Source of the DNA: Komagataeibacter intermedius TF2
Lineage (GTDB): Bacteria; Pseudomonadota; Alphaproteobacteria; Acetobacterales; Acetobacteraceae
Assembly: GCF_000964425.1 (NCBI RefSeq)
Contig: NZ_BANF01000027.1
Location: 1-64,000 of the forward strand
Length of the DNA: 64,000 nucleotides
Direction: 5' to 3'
Every line of letters begins with the position of its first letter. Position 1 is the first letter of the stretch. The notes beneath the pieces were generated by a model that saw only the letters and a list, made by a program, of their open reading frames with translations, had not been told where the DNA came from and did no database searches. Positions 19,434 to 26,909 of this stretch are shown here, piece by piece. The translations under genes and the position numbers were made by a program.

Positions 19434-20227
19434 TTATCGTTGAACCCTCGAAGGATTACCCGGCTTGAGCATCTGCAATTCGGCAGTTGCCCCGGCCATA
19501 TGCGTTCACCGTCAATCAGCGCACCTTCGCGCACATCGAAACGCAGGCGCTTGCGCCCAGCCTCGACATGGCTTTCGCGCGGATGTTTTCCGCCTGCCGA
19601 GTGAACCCATTCCGACTCAAACAGCCCGGTCTCAATCTGGCGCTGCTTGTTGATGGCGCTTGTCACCTTGGCGTTCTGGTCGCGTGCGATGTTCGCGGCC
19701 CGGCGGCGAGTGATGCCGAAACGCTGTTGCAGGCCGTCTGTCAGTTCCCCCAGATCGCCGCCATGAGCCACAGCACGCATCACCATCTGGTTGACTTCGC
19801 TCAGGTGATGGTCACCGATGCTCTTGATCAGCAATACGTTTTCATTGACGCATGCCTTCATCGCATCGGTCACGCCCTCTGTTGGGCGGAACTGGATCGT
19901 GAACCCTGCGGCCCGGTCCAGTTCCCGCTTGTAGGTCCGATCGATACTGGCCGTGGCCTTGTCCACGAACCGTGGTGCCAGACTTTCGGCAAGCTCATCG
20001 AACCGCGACCGCCAACGTTCAGTCAGCTTGTCCATCAGGCTCTGCAATTCTGCCGCCGGGCTTGCGTCCTGCGTTATGCGGTCCTCGACCTTTCGATACC
20101 TGGTGCGCAACTGCGATCTGATGGCGCGCTCCATCTCGTCTATCAGCGCGATAAGGTCGCGCTCATAGGCTTTCCCCACACCGGCATTGGGCCGGATGGG
20201 CTTCAATGTTTTCGGCTTGGGGGGCAT
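19430..20227 (-). CDS. Minor head protein, SPP1 gp7 / Mu gpF-like
   Basis: 265 residues. Long charged helices (residues 20-110) are followed by GITRRRAANIARDQNAKVTSAINKQRQ, then ESEWVHSAGGKHPRESHVEAG and PGQLPNCRCSSRVIL. The last two are the conserved zinc-binding-like HPR..H..A and P..NCRC signatures of phage head morphogenesis proteins that interact with the portal. The ATGA-type overlap with the DUF2213 gene and abutment with the portal gene agree. Confidence 0.9.
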   Translation of the reverse strand: MPPKPKTLKPIRPNAGVGKAYERDLIALIDEMERAIRSQLRTRYRKVEDRITQDASPAAELQSLMDKLTERWRSRFDELAESLAPRFVDKATASIDRTYKRELDRAAGFTIQFRPTEGVTDAMKACVNENVLLIKSIGDHHLSEVNQMVMRAVAHGGDLGELTDGLQQRFGITRRRAANIARDQNAKVTSAINKQRQIETGLFESEWVHSAGGKHPRESHVEAGRKRLRFDVREGALIDGERIWPGQLPNCRCSSRVILRGFNDK

Positions 20228-21768
20228 CAGATACCGTCATTATCCGTATGGGCGGCTGGATTATTGAACAGGTGAATCCCCCCGTTTTCAGGGTCTTTCC
20301 CTTCCTGTTCGGCCAGAGGTTCATATCCGGGGCCACCAAGATCGGCCCCGTCAAACAACCCGTCTTCGTCCGTGCGCAGGGAAGAGCGCACCTCGTCGTT
20401 ATTGACCGCGCCCATTTCCTCATAGACGGCACGCGTGTCGGCGCGCGTCTTTGCGATCGCGGCTTTCGCGGCTTCATCCAACTGCCACAGGGGGATGAAC
20501 CTGAAATCGATATCCTTATCGATCTCGCCCCATATGTTCAGCATGGCCGCGTGCATGACATGCGTGAGGCCGGGTCGGAAAAACGCCTCCTGATAGGCCG
20601 CCACACGGTCATACCAAACGCGAATTTCACCTTCTGCCGATGCGTTCAAGCCTGACGGGGATATGCCCGAGAACTTGACAAGCGGCATCTGCGCGACCAC
20701 GCAAATCTGCTCGAGCGCCTGATTTTGGAGTTTGTCCAGACCGGCCAACTGCGCAGACAAAATCTGGAGTTCTTCGCTATCCTTGTCGGACAGGAACACG
20801 CCACGGTTATCGCGGAACTTGATGAAATTCTGGACCCGATCGATCAGGCCGCCGATGCCCGCATTTTCGTATACGGCCACCATGTCAGTCTTGAGACTGA
20901 CAATCGAACAGCCGTTGATTAGGTCGCTCACGGACTGACGTGTGCGCACCCAATTATCGACGTAGGGCTTGGCAAGCTGGATCAGGGGCACGCCGCCAAA
21001 ATTATAGGTGGGTGCCAGTATCTGGCTTGGCTCACGCGACACGAACCGCAACAGGCGCGTGTGATGGACAGTCGCCCCCATCACCCACCATTTTGTGGGA
21101 CGGTAGAAATCGAGGCGCAGCGGGTTTTCTGAATTGTATTCGTTCGGGCTGGTCCAGATCGGCTCTATAGGAACAATTTCCTTTAGGCTGCCCTTGGGGA
21201 ATGTCTCCGGCGTGAGAAGGAGCGGCGTCGCCAGATCGTCGGACAGGCGCGGCAATCCCGTGTTGAGGAACAGTTGCCCGATGCCAAAAGCACCATCCAG
21301 ATCCGACAATGTCTTGAAGCGTTCACGAACTTTGAGCCGGACAAACTCCGCTTTCAGCTGCTTGATGCGCTCTTTCTTCGCCTCGTCGCTCGGGCCGTGG
21401 AACTCGATCCATTCGCGCGTGGCCTCCTCAGACAGGGTGCCGACAATATGCCGGTATTCAACGCGCTCGGACCACATCTCCGCCAGTCGCGGATAGCCAA
21501 GAAACACCACGCCATCGGCAATGGCGTTGTTGATCGACTGGGCAACTCCGGGACCATACGCGCTGTCCATCGCCAGAACCTGACCGTCAGGGATGACGCC
21601 GGGTATTGGCTGATAGGGTTTTGCGATTTCCAGAGACGCGACGGGCTTGCGGTCTACCTCACGCCAGTCCGTGTCCCGCATGACCATAGGATTGCGATGG
21701 GCGCGCGCAAGCACAGGCTCAACCCGCGCAGGCACGGGAGCCGCTTCTTTCTTGCGCCTGAAGAACAT
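20227..21768 (-). CDS. Phage portal protein, DUF1073 family
   Basis: 513 residues, the usual portal size. Segments: AKPYQPIPGVIPDGQVLAMDSAYG, INNAIADGVVFLGYPRLAEMWSERVEYR, YFGGVPLIQLAKPYVDNWVRTRQSVSDLING (here with YNFGGVP), and KFSGISPSGLNASAEGEIRVWYDRV, the G-LN-A-GE segment of the family. The dodecameric portal passes DNA and docks terminase. The Pfam family for these portals is linked in name to the anti-CBASS protein Acb1, but I see only portal here. It follows terminase by eight bases. Confidence 0.9.
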   Translation of the reverse strand: MFFRRKKEAAPVPARVEPVLARAHRNPMVMRDTDWREVDRKPVASLEIAKPYQPIPGVIPDGQVLAMDSAYGPGVAQSINNAIADGVVFLGYPRLAEMWSERVEYRHIVGTLSEEATREWIEFHGPSDEAKKERIKQLKAEFVRLKVRERFKTLSDLDGAFGIGQLFLNTGLPRLSDDLATPLLLTPETFPKGSLKEIVPIEPIWTSPNEYNSENPLRLDFYRPTKWWVMGATVHHTRLLRFVSREPSQILAPTYNFGGVPLIQLAKPYVDNWVRTRQSVSDLINGCSIVSLKTDMVAVYENAGIGGLIDRVQNFIKFRDNRGVFLSDKDSEELQILSAQLAGLDKLQNQALEQICVVAQMPLVKFSGISPSGLNASAEGEIRVWYDRVAAYQEAFFRPGLTHVMHAAMLNIWGEIDKDIDFRFIPLWQLDEAAKAAIAKTRADTRAVYEEMGAVNNDEVRSSLRTDEDGLFDGADLGGPGYEPLAEQEGKDPENGGIHLFNNPAAHTDNDGI

Positions 21769-21775
21769 TTGTTGC

Positions 21776-23002
21776 CTAAATCTGGTCGTTGTCTGCTGAA
21801 CTGAAAACCGGAACGGTGCGCCTGTTCTGGATTACCCCATCAAGCGCATAGCGCAGGGCGTCTATCCAGTGGTTCCACGCATCGGCAATGACAGGAAGGA
21901 CTTCCTCAGTCCTCTTGTCCACCTTGTATGAATACTTCCTGAACTCTTCTGCCACCCGCTTGCATCGAGGATGAACAATAATGCGCTTGAATGACTTCAG
22001 GCGCGCCACCCCGTCCTCGACACTTCCGGGCCATTTCTTCGCCGCACTGATGCGAAACCCAAACCTGTTGGCAAGAAAACTGATCGTTTCCGGCCTCGCG
22101 CCATCCGCCTTCCACGGCCAATCGAGCGCGCCAGGTATCTGGCTCAGGACCGCGGGAGTATCGTCCAGTTCTATCCCGACGCCACCCGCCTCATGATCCA
22201 CGTAAAGGCACCCATCCGACACAAAGCAACGCACCGCCGCCGTAGGGTCTTTCGCAAAACCCCAGTCAACGCCGTAGTAAAACCGCATGTCATCCGGGGT
22301 TTTGAAGTCCTCAACCGACACCCGGTTCCTGAATATGATTGCATCCGTGATGCTGACGTAATCGCCTTCCCAGATGTGCCCATATTCGTCCGGTCGCGCC
22401 CTCTGGTCCTCGATGCGTTCCGTGGGGAGGGTGCCAGAGCGAAACCACGGGTTATCCGACCAGTTCGCCCGAACAGAGATCAGGTCAGGCCGATCAGATC
22501 CCGAACCACGAAAGAAGTCATCTATTGGGTCATCCGGGCTGGCCGGGTTCCAACTGGCCCATATTTCCGAACCTGCCTTTCGCATGGTCGGACGCAGCAT
22601 GCGCCACGAATAGGCACTGATCGACTGCGCTTCCTCAATCCATGCCCGGTCAAAACCCTCAAGGGACTTTATGCTATCCGCAGTATGGTTCTGCATGCCC
22701 TGAAAGATAATCAGGCCGCCACCGGGCGTTTTTATCAACTGGTCCTGCACATCAAACAGGCTGTTCAGATTGAACTTGCTGATCTTGTCCACGATCAACT
22801 GCTTTGATGATCGTTCGATGGATTTTTGCACCTCACGGATACACACCGTTCGGTGCCCCGGAATGCGCAAATGCTCCTCGACAATGCATTCGCCAAAGAA
22901 GTGCGATTTGCCAGATCCACGACCGCCGTATGCGCCCTTATACCGACGCGGCGCAAGTAGTGGTTCGAACACGCGCGCCGTTGGTATGTCGAGAGATTTC
23001 AT
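21776..23002 (-). CDS. Terminase large subunit
   Basis: 408 residues. Walker A GGRGSGKS at residues 26-33, a second ATPase element AWIEEAQ at 120-126 (Walker B with catalytic Glu), the coupling text WASWNPASPDDPIDDFF, and a C-terminal nuclease domain beginning YYGVDWGFAKDPTAAVRCFV (first Asp of the RNase H-like fold) with DHEAGGVGIELDD. It is of the PBSX/terminase_3 type and packages DNA into the prohead. It follows the small subunit by two bases. Confidence 0.95.
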   Translation of the reverse strand: MKSLDIPTARVFEPLLAPRRYKGAYGGRGSGKSHFFGECIVEEHLRIPGHRTVCIREVQKSIERSSKQLIVDKISKFNLNSLFDVQDQLIKTPGGGLIIFQGMQNHTADSIKSLEGFDRAWIEEAQSISAYSWRMLRPTMRKAGSEIWASWNPASPDDPIDDFFRGSGSDRPDLISVRANWSDNPWFRSGTLPTERIEDQRARPDEYGHIWEGDYVSITDAIIFRNRVSVEDFKTPDDMRFYYGVDWGFAKDPTAAVRCFVSDGCLYVDHEAGGVGIELDDTPAVLSQIPGALDWPWKADGARPETISFLANRFGFRISAAKKWPGSVEDGVARLKSFKRIIVHPRCKRVAEEFRKYSYKVDKRTEEVLPVIADAWNHWIDALRYALDGVIQNRRTVPVFSSADNDQI

Positions 23003-23004
23003 CG

Positions 23005-23421
23005 TCAGTCTTTAGGGGCATCCACTATTACGCGCCTGATTTCGCTAACCTGCATGGGGCCGCCGTCCGGCCCTGTATGCTCCTGTGTCACCTTATCGCC
23101 GTATACCTTGGGGGCGCGCTTTGACATCACCCATTTCAGGGTATCGACATGCAGGCGCTTGGCGGCGGCATCCTCGGCATTTGCTGCACGTGCAACGTCA
23201 ACAATTTCATCCTCGAAAGCCTCAGCAGCTCGCGCGCGTGCGTGCGCGTACCTGGCGCGGAAATCCTCATGCGCGTCGTTGTCAAGCCATTCAAATACCG
23301 TTCTTCGGCCCGGCATATGATCGTCTAGACATATCGCGCGAAGGCTTTCCCCATCCATGATTCTCGCGCAAATTTCGTCCGCAACAGCAGTTGAGAAACC
23401 AGACGGCCTGCCCGCCTTCAT
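23005..23421 (-). CDS. Terminase small subunit
   Basis: 138 residues from the ATG at 23421; the GTG at 23433, four bases after GAGGG, is an equally possible start and adds four residues. MKAGRPSGFSTAVADEICARIMDGESLRAICLDD, then RRTVFEWLDNDAHEDFRARYAHARARAAEAFEDEI and VDTLKWVMSKRAPKVYGDKV is the standard layout of the terminase small subunit in such phages: a helix-turn-helix DNA-binding domain, then an oligomerisation helix. It recognises the pac or cos site. Confidence 0.9.
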   Translation of the reverse strand: MKAGRPSGFSTAVADEICARIMDGESLRAICLDDHMPGRRTVFEWLDNDAHEDFRARYAHARARAAEAFEDEIVDVARAANAEDAAAKRLHVDTLKWVMSKRAPKVYGDKVTQEHTGPDGGPMQVSEIRRVIVDAPKD

Positions 23422-23532
23422 CTTCTCGTCCACATCACCCTCGAACAAAAAAAGGCCACCAACCGGCGGCCATTGAACGCAATTAATCGAATGTAACGAC
23501 ACAACATCACATTCTTTCGAAAAGTACAAGTG

Positions 23533-24105
23533 TTATTTTTCAGCCATTTCCTTTGACAGCCAGCACTCACCCTTTGCGCCCGTTTCTGACTGATTTTTCA
23601 CCCACCGGTCATACGCCTTGAACGCGCCGGGAAGCTGGGACAGGACCATCGCACATGCCGCCGATGACCGCGTGATGCCGGTGGTGAGGCCCAGCGACGG
23701 AAAAACAATCTCCGCGATCTGCCCGAACGGCTTTTCATCAACCAGCATCAATTCGAACAACTGATGTGCCTGCCGCCCAAGATGTGACCTGACAAACGCC
23801 ACCTCGCGCCACGAAACCGCGCGCAGCATCTGCCATGACACCTCGTCGTGCTTCACGGTCGTATTCATCACGTGGTTTTCGTCATATTCCACGTAATCGT
23901 TCTTGCCGAGATTGTAAGCCCGCAACCATCGTTCGGCAGCGTCCGCCGCATCCTGTTCGATATACTCGCTGTTCAACAGTGTCTTGACTGCTGAGCGCAC
24001 ACGCGGAGCGCCGTGCTGCAATGTCCATTCCGACCGGCGCTGGCGCTCGGGCGTGACGACTGCGTTCAAGGTTCGCTGGACTTCTTTGGTAATCATTGCA
24101 GGCAT
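23533..24105 (-). CDS. Possible late regulator upstream of terminase
   Basis: 190 residues. No family recognised with certainty. LLNSEYIEQDAADAAERWLRAYNLGKND, then EVAFVRSHLGRQAHQLFELMLVDEKPFGQIAEIV and GITRSSAACAMVLSQLPGAFKAYDRW; the second half resembles a sigma-like helix-turn-helix (L..L.V..K.F..IA). Its place, last before terminase, is where antiterminators or Q-like activators of late genes occur. That role is inference. The gap of 111 bases to terminase could hold a late promoter. Confidence 0.55.
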   Translation of the reverse strand: MPAMITKEVQRTLNAVVTPERQRRSEWTLQHGAPRVRSAVKTLLNSEYIEQDAADAAERWLRAYNLGKNDYVEYDENHVMNTTVKHDEVSWQMLRAVSWREVAFVRSHLGRQAHQLFELMLVDEKPFGQIAEIVFPSLGLTTGITRSSAACAMVLSQLPGAFKAYDRWVKNQSETGAKGECWLSKEMAEK

Positions 24106-24138
24106 TAATATTCCACTCAGTCTATGTAACGATAAACA

Positions 24139-24513
24139 TTAACCCCGAAGGCTCATTTGGAATGCTGCCGTCCTATTTGCTTTTCCCGGCCCAAAGACCG
24201 CCTTAACATTTATACCATCCTTCTCCGCCACTTCCTTCACAAACTGCTCTTGACCTAAGCAATCCCTGAAAGATTGGTATAATGCAAGAGACCGACCTGT
24301 ATCGTCAAAATCGTTCGAAACAATAATATATTTGTGCATCGTCTTTTCGCAATCATTCCTTTCTTCTGGAATGACGTATTCACCTCTACAGTTAAACCGA
24401 CCCATATTTAGAGGGGGATTCCAGCCGCTACCCTCCCCTTCCCGGTAAATATGGAATGAATTATGCCCTTTTCTGGCATTTGCCCTGTTTGCATAATTCC
24501 ATTTCTTACCCAT
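24139..24513 (-). CDS. Hypothetical phage protein
   Basis: 124 residues, basic N-terminal half rich in Asn and Arg (NYANRANARKGHNSFHIYREGEGSGW) and an alpha/beta C-terminal half (HKYIIVSNDFDDTGRSLALYQSFRDCLGQEQFVKEVAEK). Not recognised. Its ATG overlaps the stop of the small gene upstream (TGATG). Composition is a little more AT-rich than its neighbours. Confidence 0.55.
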   Translation of the reverse strand: MGKKWNYANRANARKGHNSFHIYREGEGSGWNPPLNMGRFNCRGEYVIPEERNDCEKTMHKYIIVSNDFDDTGRSLALYQSFRDCLGQEQFVKEVAEKDGINVKAVFGPGKANRTAAFQMSLRG

Positions 24514-24683
24514 CAGAACTCAATCTCCTTATCTTCACCGGACCGCAGGGGTGCAAAAACATTGATCTCGGTCACATAGATCCCGACTGATTCAAGCCTG
24601 CGCGCTATCTCCATGGGAGATAGATCGTCACTGGTGAAATGCAGGTTGCCCTGCTGTGTTATGGTTCTCACGGTTCCGTTCAC
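24513..24683 (-). CDS. Small hypothetical phage protein (56 aa)
   Basis: The GTG at 24683 overlaps the stop of the HicA-like gene (GTGA) and the 56-residue frame ends in a TGATG overlap with the next gene. It reads TVRTITQQGNLHFTSDDLSP, MEIARRLESVGIYVTEINVF and an acidic tail; a strand-helix-strand layout. The double overlap argues that it is translated. Function unknown. Confidence 0.6.
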   Translation of the reverse strand: MNGTVRTITQQGNLHFTSDDLSPMEIARRLESVGIYVTEINVFAPLRSGEDKEIEF

Positions 24684-24868
24684 TTCTCCAACCTCCTCAT
24701 AGCCGCCCTCGCATTCTTCACTGCCCTGCGGTCACCCGGCGTTCCTGCCGAGAAATAGATTGCGCCGTTACTGTGGGTCCATTTCAGGTGTCCGCCGCGT
24801 GTGACGGAAACGGACCAGCCACGCGCCTGCATTTCCTGCTGGAAGCGGCGTTGCGCGCGGGGGATCAT
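24680..24868 (-). CDS. HicA-like small protein
   Basis: 62 residues from the ATG at 24868, which overlaps the upstream stop (ATGA). MIPRAQRRFQQEMQARGW then GGHLKWTHSNGAIYFSAGTPGDRRAVKNARAAMRRLEK follows the double-stranded-RNA-binding-like fold of HicA: helix, GW, G-H-.K strand with the equivalent of the catalytic His, and a C-terminal helix. No HicB partner is adjacent, so a toxin role is doubtful; many phages carry such solitary proteins. Confidence 0.65.
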   Translation of the reverse strand: MIPRAQRRFQQEMQARGWSVSVTRGGHLKWTHSNGAIYFSAGTPGDRRAVKNARAAMRRLEK

Positions 24869-25434
24869 GCCGCCACATCCTTCGCCACATCCGGGAGAAA
24901 GCCAACAACCGGACGTCCGCTCCATCCATGCTCAAACACAAACCATGCATAGGCAATCGCGCCGCCCTTGGGCGACACATCAGAGCCGCCCGGCGGCATT
25001 GACATGCGACGCGATGAAACCCACACGCGAGCAAGCGGAACCGTGGCGAACCAATCGCGGCGGCCAATCCCCTCCAGAAACGCCAGACGCAACAGCACGC
25101 AAACGCGATCCGCTGTATGTGCGAGTGCGCAGTCAATGAACTCCCGCGCTTCACCATAGGGCGGATTGCTGATGATACTATTAGGGCCAACTGCCAGTAT
25201 GGTACTACGGAAATCACCAACCATATCAACCGGCCACATGCCACGATCGCAAACGTCCGCGCTCACGGTAGAAACGCCTTGATCCTCCATCTGGCGGGGA
25301 ATGTTTCCGCCACCACAGCACGGGTCCATCACGGGACCAATGAACTGACGTTCGACCGACAGGAGCGCGTCAACTGCCCATGCAGGCTCTACATACCAAT
25401 CGTTGGTGTTTCGTTCGTATCCTGACGCCCTCAT
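24865..25434 (-). CDS. SAM-dependent DNA methyltransferase-like protein (NPPY)
   Basis: 189 residues. Motif I is VMDPCCGGGNIP (about residues 35-46), motif IV is SNPPYGEA (about 88-95), with the expected hydrophobic strand after it (VCVLLRLAFLEG). The NPPY box is typical of amino-methyltransferases acting on adenine, so it may modify phage DNA against host restriction. It is a compact protein without an obvious recognition domain. The C-terminus has a GGAIAYAWFVFEHGW strand common in phage versions of this family. Confidence 0.8.
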   Translation of the reverse strand: MRASGYERNTNDWYVEPAWAVDALLSVERQFIGPVMDPCCGGGNIPRQMEDQGVSTVSADVCDRGMWPVDMVGDFRSTILAVGPNSIISNPPYGEAREFIDCALAHTADRVCVLLRLAFLEGIGRRDWFATVPLARVWVSSRRMSMPPGGSDVSPKGGAIAYAWFVFEHGWSGRPVVGFLPDVAKDVAA

Positions 25435-25535
25435 TGCTCACACCACCAGACCATCACCCAGCAAACAGCCGATACCGGTAGGATCACGAGCAGGAACAGG
25501 GTCCAGATCAGGGATGTTACCAGGGCATCAGTCAT
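25431..25535 (-). CDS. Small single-TM protein (34 aa)
   Basis: From the ATG at 25535, MTDALVTSLIWTLFLLVILPVSAVCWVMVWWCEQ: one membrane span filling nearly the whole protein. Its start lies inside the end of the upstream gene and its stop overlaps the methyltransferase start, a coupling seen throughout this stretch. Function unknown. Confidence 0.55.
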   Translation of the reverse strand: MTDALVTSLIWTLFLLVILPVSAVCWVMVWWCEQ

Positions 25536-25752
25536 TGCTCGTGAATCTCCCGCTTTCGTCGCGCGGGCGCTCGTATTTGGCAAGGCGCACCTCAAGCTTA
25601 TCCGCCCGTTCATCGCTAGTGACCCACGCAAAAAAGTAATGCTCAAGGTCATCAAGAATGCGGAAATGAGAGGTGCGCAACTCTCCAACTTCCCGCTTCA
25701 GCCTCTCAATCTCCGCCCAAGGCCAGACGTGGCGTTTCAGGAAGCGGATCAT
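25528..25752 (-). CDS. Small hypothetical protein, coiled coil
   Basis: 74 residues from the ATG at 25752. Basic amphipathic N-terminus (MIRFLKRHVWPWAEIERLKREVGELR), then RILDDLEHYFFAWVTSDERADKLEVRLAKYERP; mostly helical with a possible coiled coil. Overlaps both neighbours by a few bases. Not recognised. Confidence 0.55.
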   Translation of the reverse strand: MIRFLKRHVWPWAEIERLKREVGELRTSHFRILDDLEHYFFAWVTSDERADKLEVRLAKYERPRDESGRFTSND

Positions 25753-25904
25753 TCGATCACCCCGCCTACAATGAAGCCGCAGACCCCAAAGCAAATTGCC
25801 GATACAAGATCGGCCGCAGCCGATGCGGGCGGCACGAACATCAACGCGCCCTGCACAGCGCAAATTGCACAGCAACTGCATATCGTGAACGCCTTCCGGC
25901 TCAT
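25749..25904 (-). CDS. Small membrane protein (51 aa), Cys-rich
   Basis: From the ATG at 25904. MSRKAFTICSCCAICAVQGALMFVP, then AADLVSAICFGVCGFIVGGVIE: two hydrophobic segments, four cysteines in the first. Start overlaps the upstream stop and end overlaps the next start. No function recognised. Confidence 0.5.
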   Translation of the reverse strand: MSRKAFTICSCCAICAVQGALMFVPPASAAADLVSAICFGVCGFIVGGVIE

Positions 25905-26089
25905 AGCGCTACCTGCTTCATCTTCCCGCATTTCGTGCAGCGCTGGATGTATTTTGTCCCGATCGGTAGATCGTCCGGATTATCGAACATCCACACGGAT
26001 TTCACCTCAATCCACTCATGCCGACACTTCCGCGACCAACCGAAAAGGATCAGGGCTGTGGCGGAGAGGATTACCGCGGCTACGATCAT
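25901..26089 (-). CDS. Small membrane protein with zinc-ribbon-like tail
   Basis: 62 residues from the ATG at 26089. One N-terminal TM segment (MIVAAVILSATALILFGW) and a soluble part with C-x(1)-H and a C-terminal CTKCGKMK, which together could form a small zinc ribbon: RKCRHEW and IQRCTKCGK. Coupled by overlap to both neighbours. Function unknown. Confidence 0.5.
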   Translation of the reverse strand: MIVAAVILSATALILFGWSRKCRHEWIEVKSVWMFDNPDDLPIGTKYIQRCTKCGKMKQVAL

Positions 26090-26373
26090 CCCTCGCCTCC
26101 CAACTCGGCCGCACGTTCCTGCAGCACATACGCATCCCAATGCAGGCTGTCCGGCGAATAATCTGGATCATCGCATGTCATTCCGTGACGTGCCGCGAGT
26201 GCTGGCATATCAATCCAGCACAGGCATTCATCATCCGCTACCGGACTGCGCGGGTCGGAACAGTTCAGCGGCAGTTCATGGATCTGCATACCAAAGGCTG
26301 CAGCCAGTTCGCCGCATGTGCTTGCCCGCTGCTGTGAACCGTCGGCCCGGACGATGTCGCAATCAACGCACAT
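26086..26373 (-). CDS. Hypothetical phage protein (95 aa)
   Basis: Cys- and acidic-rich. Begins MCVDCDIVRADGSQQRASTCGELAAAFGMQ, and includes CLCWIDMPALAARHGMTCDDPDYSPDSLHWDAYV. The N-terminal C-x2-C and other cysteines could bind metal. Three-base spacing from the upstream stop. No family recognised. Confidence 0.5.
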   Translation of the reverse strand: MCVDCDIVRADGSQQRASTCGELAAAFGMQIHELPLNCSDPRSPVADDECLCWIDMPALAARHGMTCDDPDYSPDSLHWDAYVLQERAAELGGEG

Positions 26374-26376
26374 CGG

Positions 26377-26616
26377 TCAAATCCCCTCCAACTGAGCCAG
26401 TTTCTGAAAGCCCGTCACGCCTTCATCCGTCAGTTCGATGAACTGGCAGTTGTAACGCGAGCACCATTTTACGATTTCTCGGATGACCTCGTTGGCATCG
26501 CATCCGATAGCGCTGTGTATACCGACGCCTTGAAGCTCCCCCTCTACGGTTCGGAAACGATACGGTATGTCATAATACCCCATATTCGCCCGCACAGCGC
26601 CTTTCCCGTCACCCAC
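26377..26616 (-). CDS. Hypothetical phage protein (79 aa)
   Basis: GTG start at 26616, with GAGGGAGA about six bases upstream, directly after the stop of the preceding gene; the next ATG (26583) would also be possible. DIPYRFRTVEGELQGVGIHS, then ANEVIREIVKWCSRYNCQFIELTDEGVTGF: alpha/beta, acidic. Not recognised. Confidence 0.5.
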   Translation of the reverse strand: MGDGKGAVRANMGYYDIPYRFRTVEGELQGVGIHSAIGCDANEVIREIVKWCSRYNCQFIELTDEGVTGFQKLAQLEGI

Positions 26617-26618
26617 GG

Positions 26619-26909
26619 TCAATCTCCCTCGGAACCGATCACACCGCACTCAGCGCCAATCCTCGACGCTCTCAGGGGTATGTCAGCCAGAACAGCGCGT
26701 CCGACTTCCCCGATATCGTATCCGGCCCGCATCTGGCAGATGGTTGCGGCTACGTCCCAGTTCTTCGCTGGGGCAAGGTTGGCCACGTAGTCCGCGCCGC
26801 AGCGGGTGGGCCAGATTTCGTCGGGTTTATCCATGCCGGATAATACCACCCTTGCGCGATGATTGGTACTGTTTTCGTGTTGGTTTTTAGCCATTTTCTC
26901 AGTCACCAT
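26619..26909 (-). CDS. Hypothetical phage protein (96 aa)
   Basis: ATG at 26909 overlaps the end of dnaB; the ATG at 26894 is an alternative. After a Lys/Asn-rich start, DKPDEIWPTRCGADYVANLAPAKNWDVAATICQMRAGYDIGEVGRAVL. The stretch TICQMRAGYDIGEVGRAVLADI might form a helix-turn-helix, but no family is clear. Coupled to dnaB by the overlap. Confidence 0.5.
   Translation of the reverse strand: MVTEKMAKNQHENSTNHRARVVLSGMDKPDEIWPTRCGADYVANLAPAKNWDVAATICQMRAGYDIGEVGRAVLADIPLRASRIGAECGVIGSEGD

Noticed and set aside
20227-21768. Anti-CBASS Acb1 activity in the portal protein
   Set aside because: The family name links the two, but the length and text fit a portal throughout and I see no paired H-x-T phosphodiesterase motifs.
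24680-24868. HicA toxin-antitoxin module
   Set aside because: The HicA-like protein has no HicB partner; the neighbour at 24513-24683 does not look like HicB.
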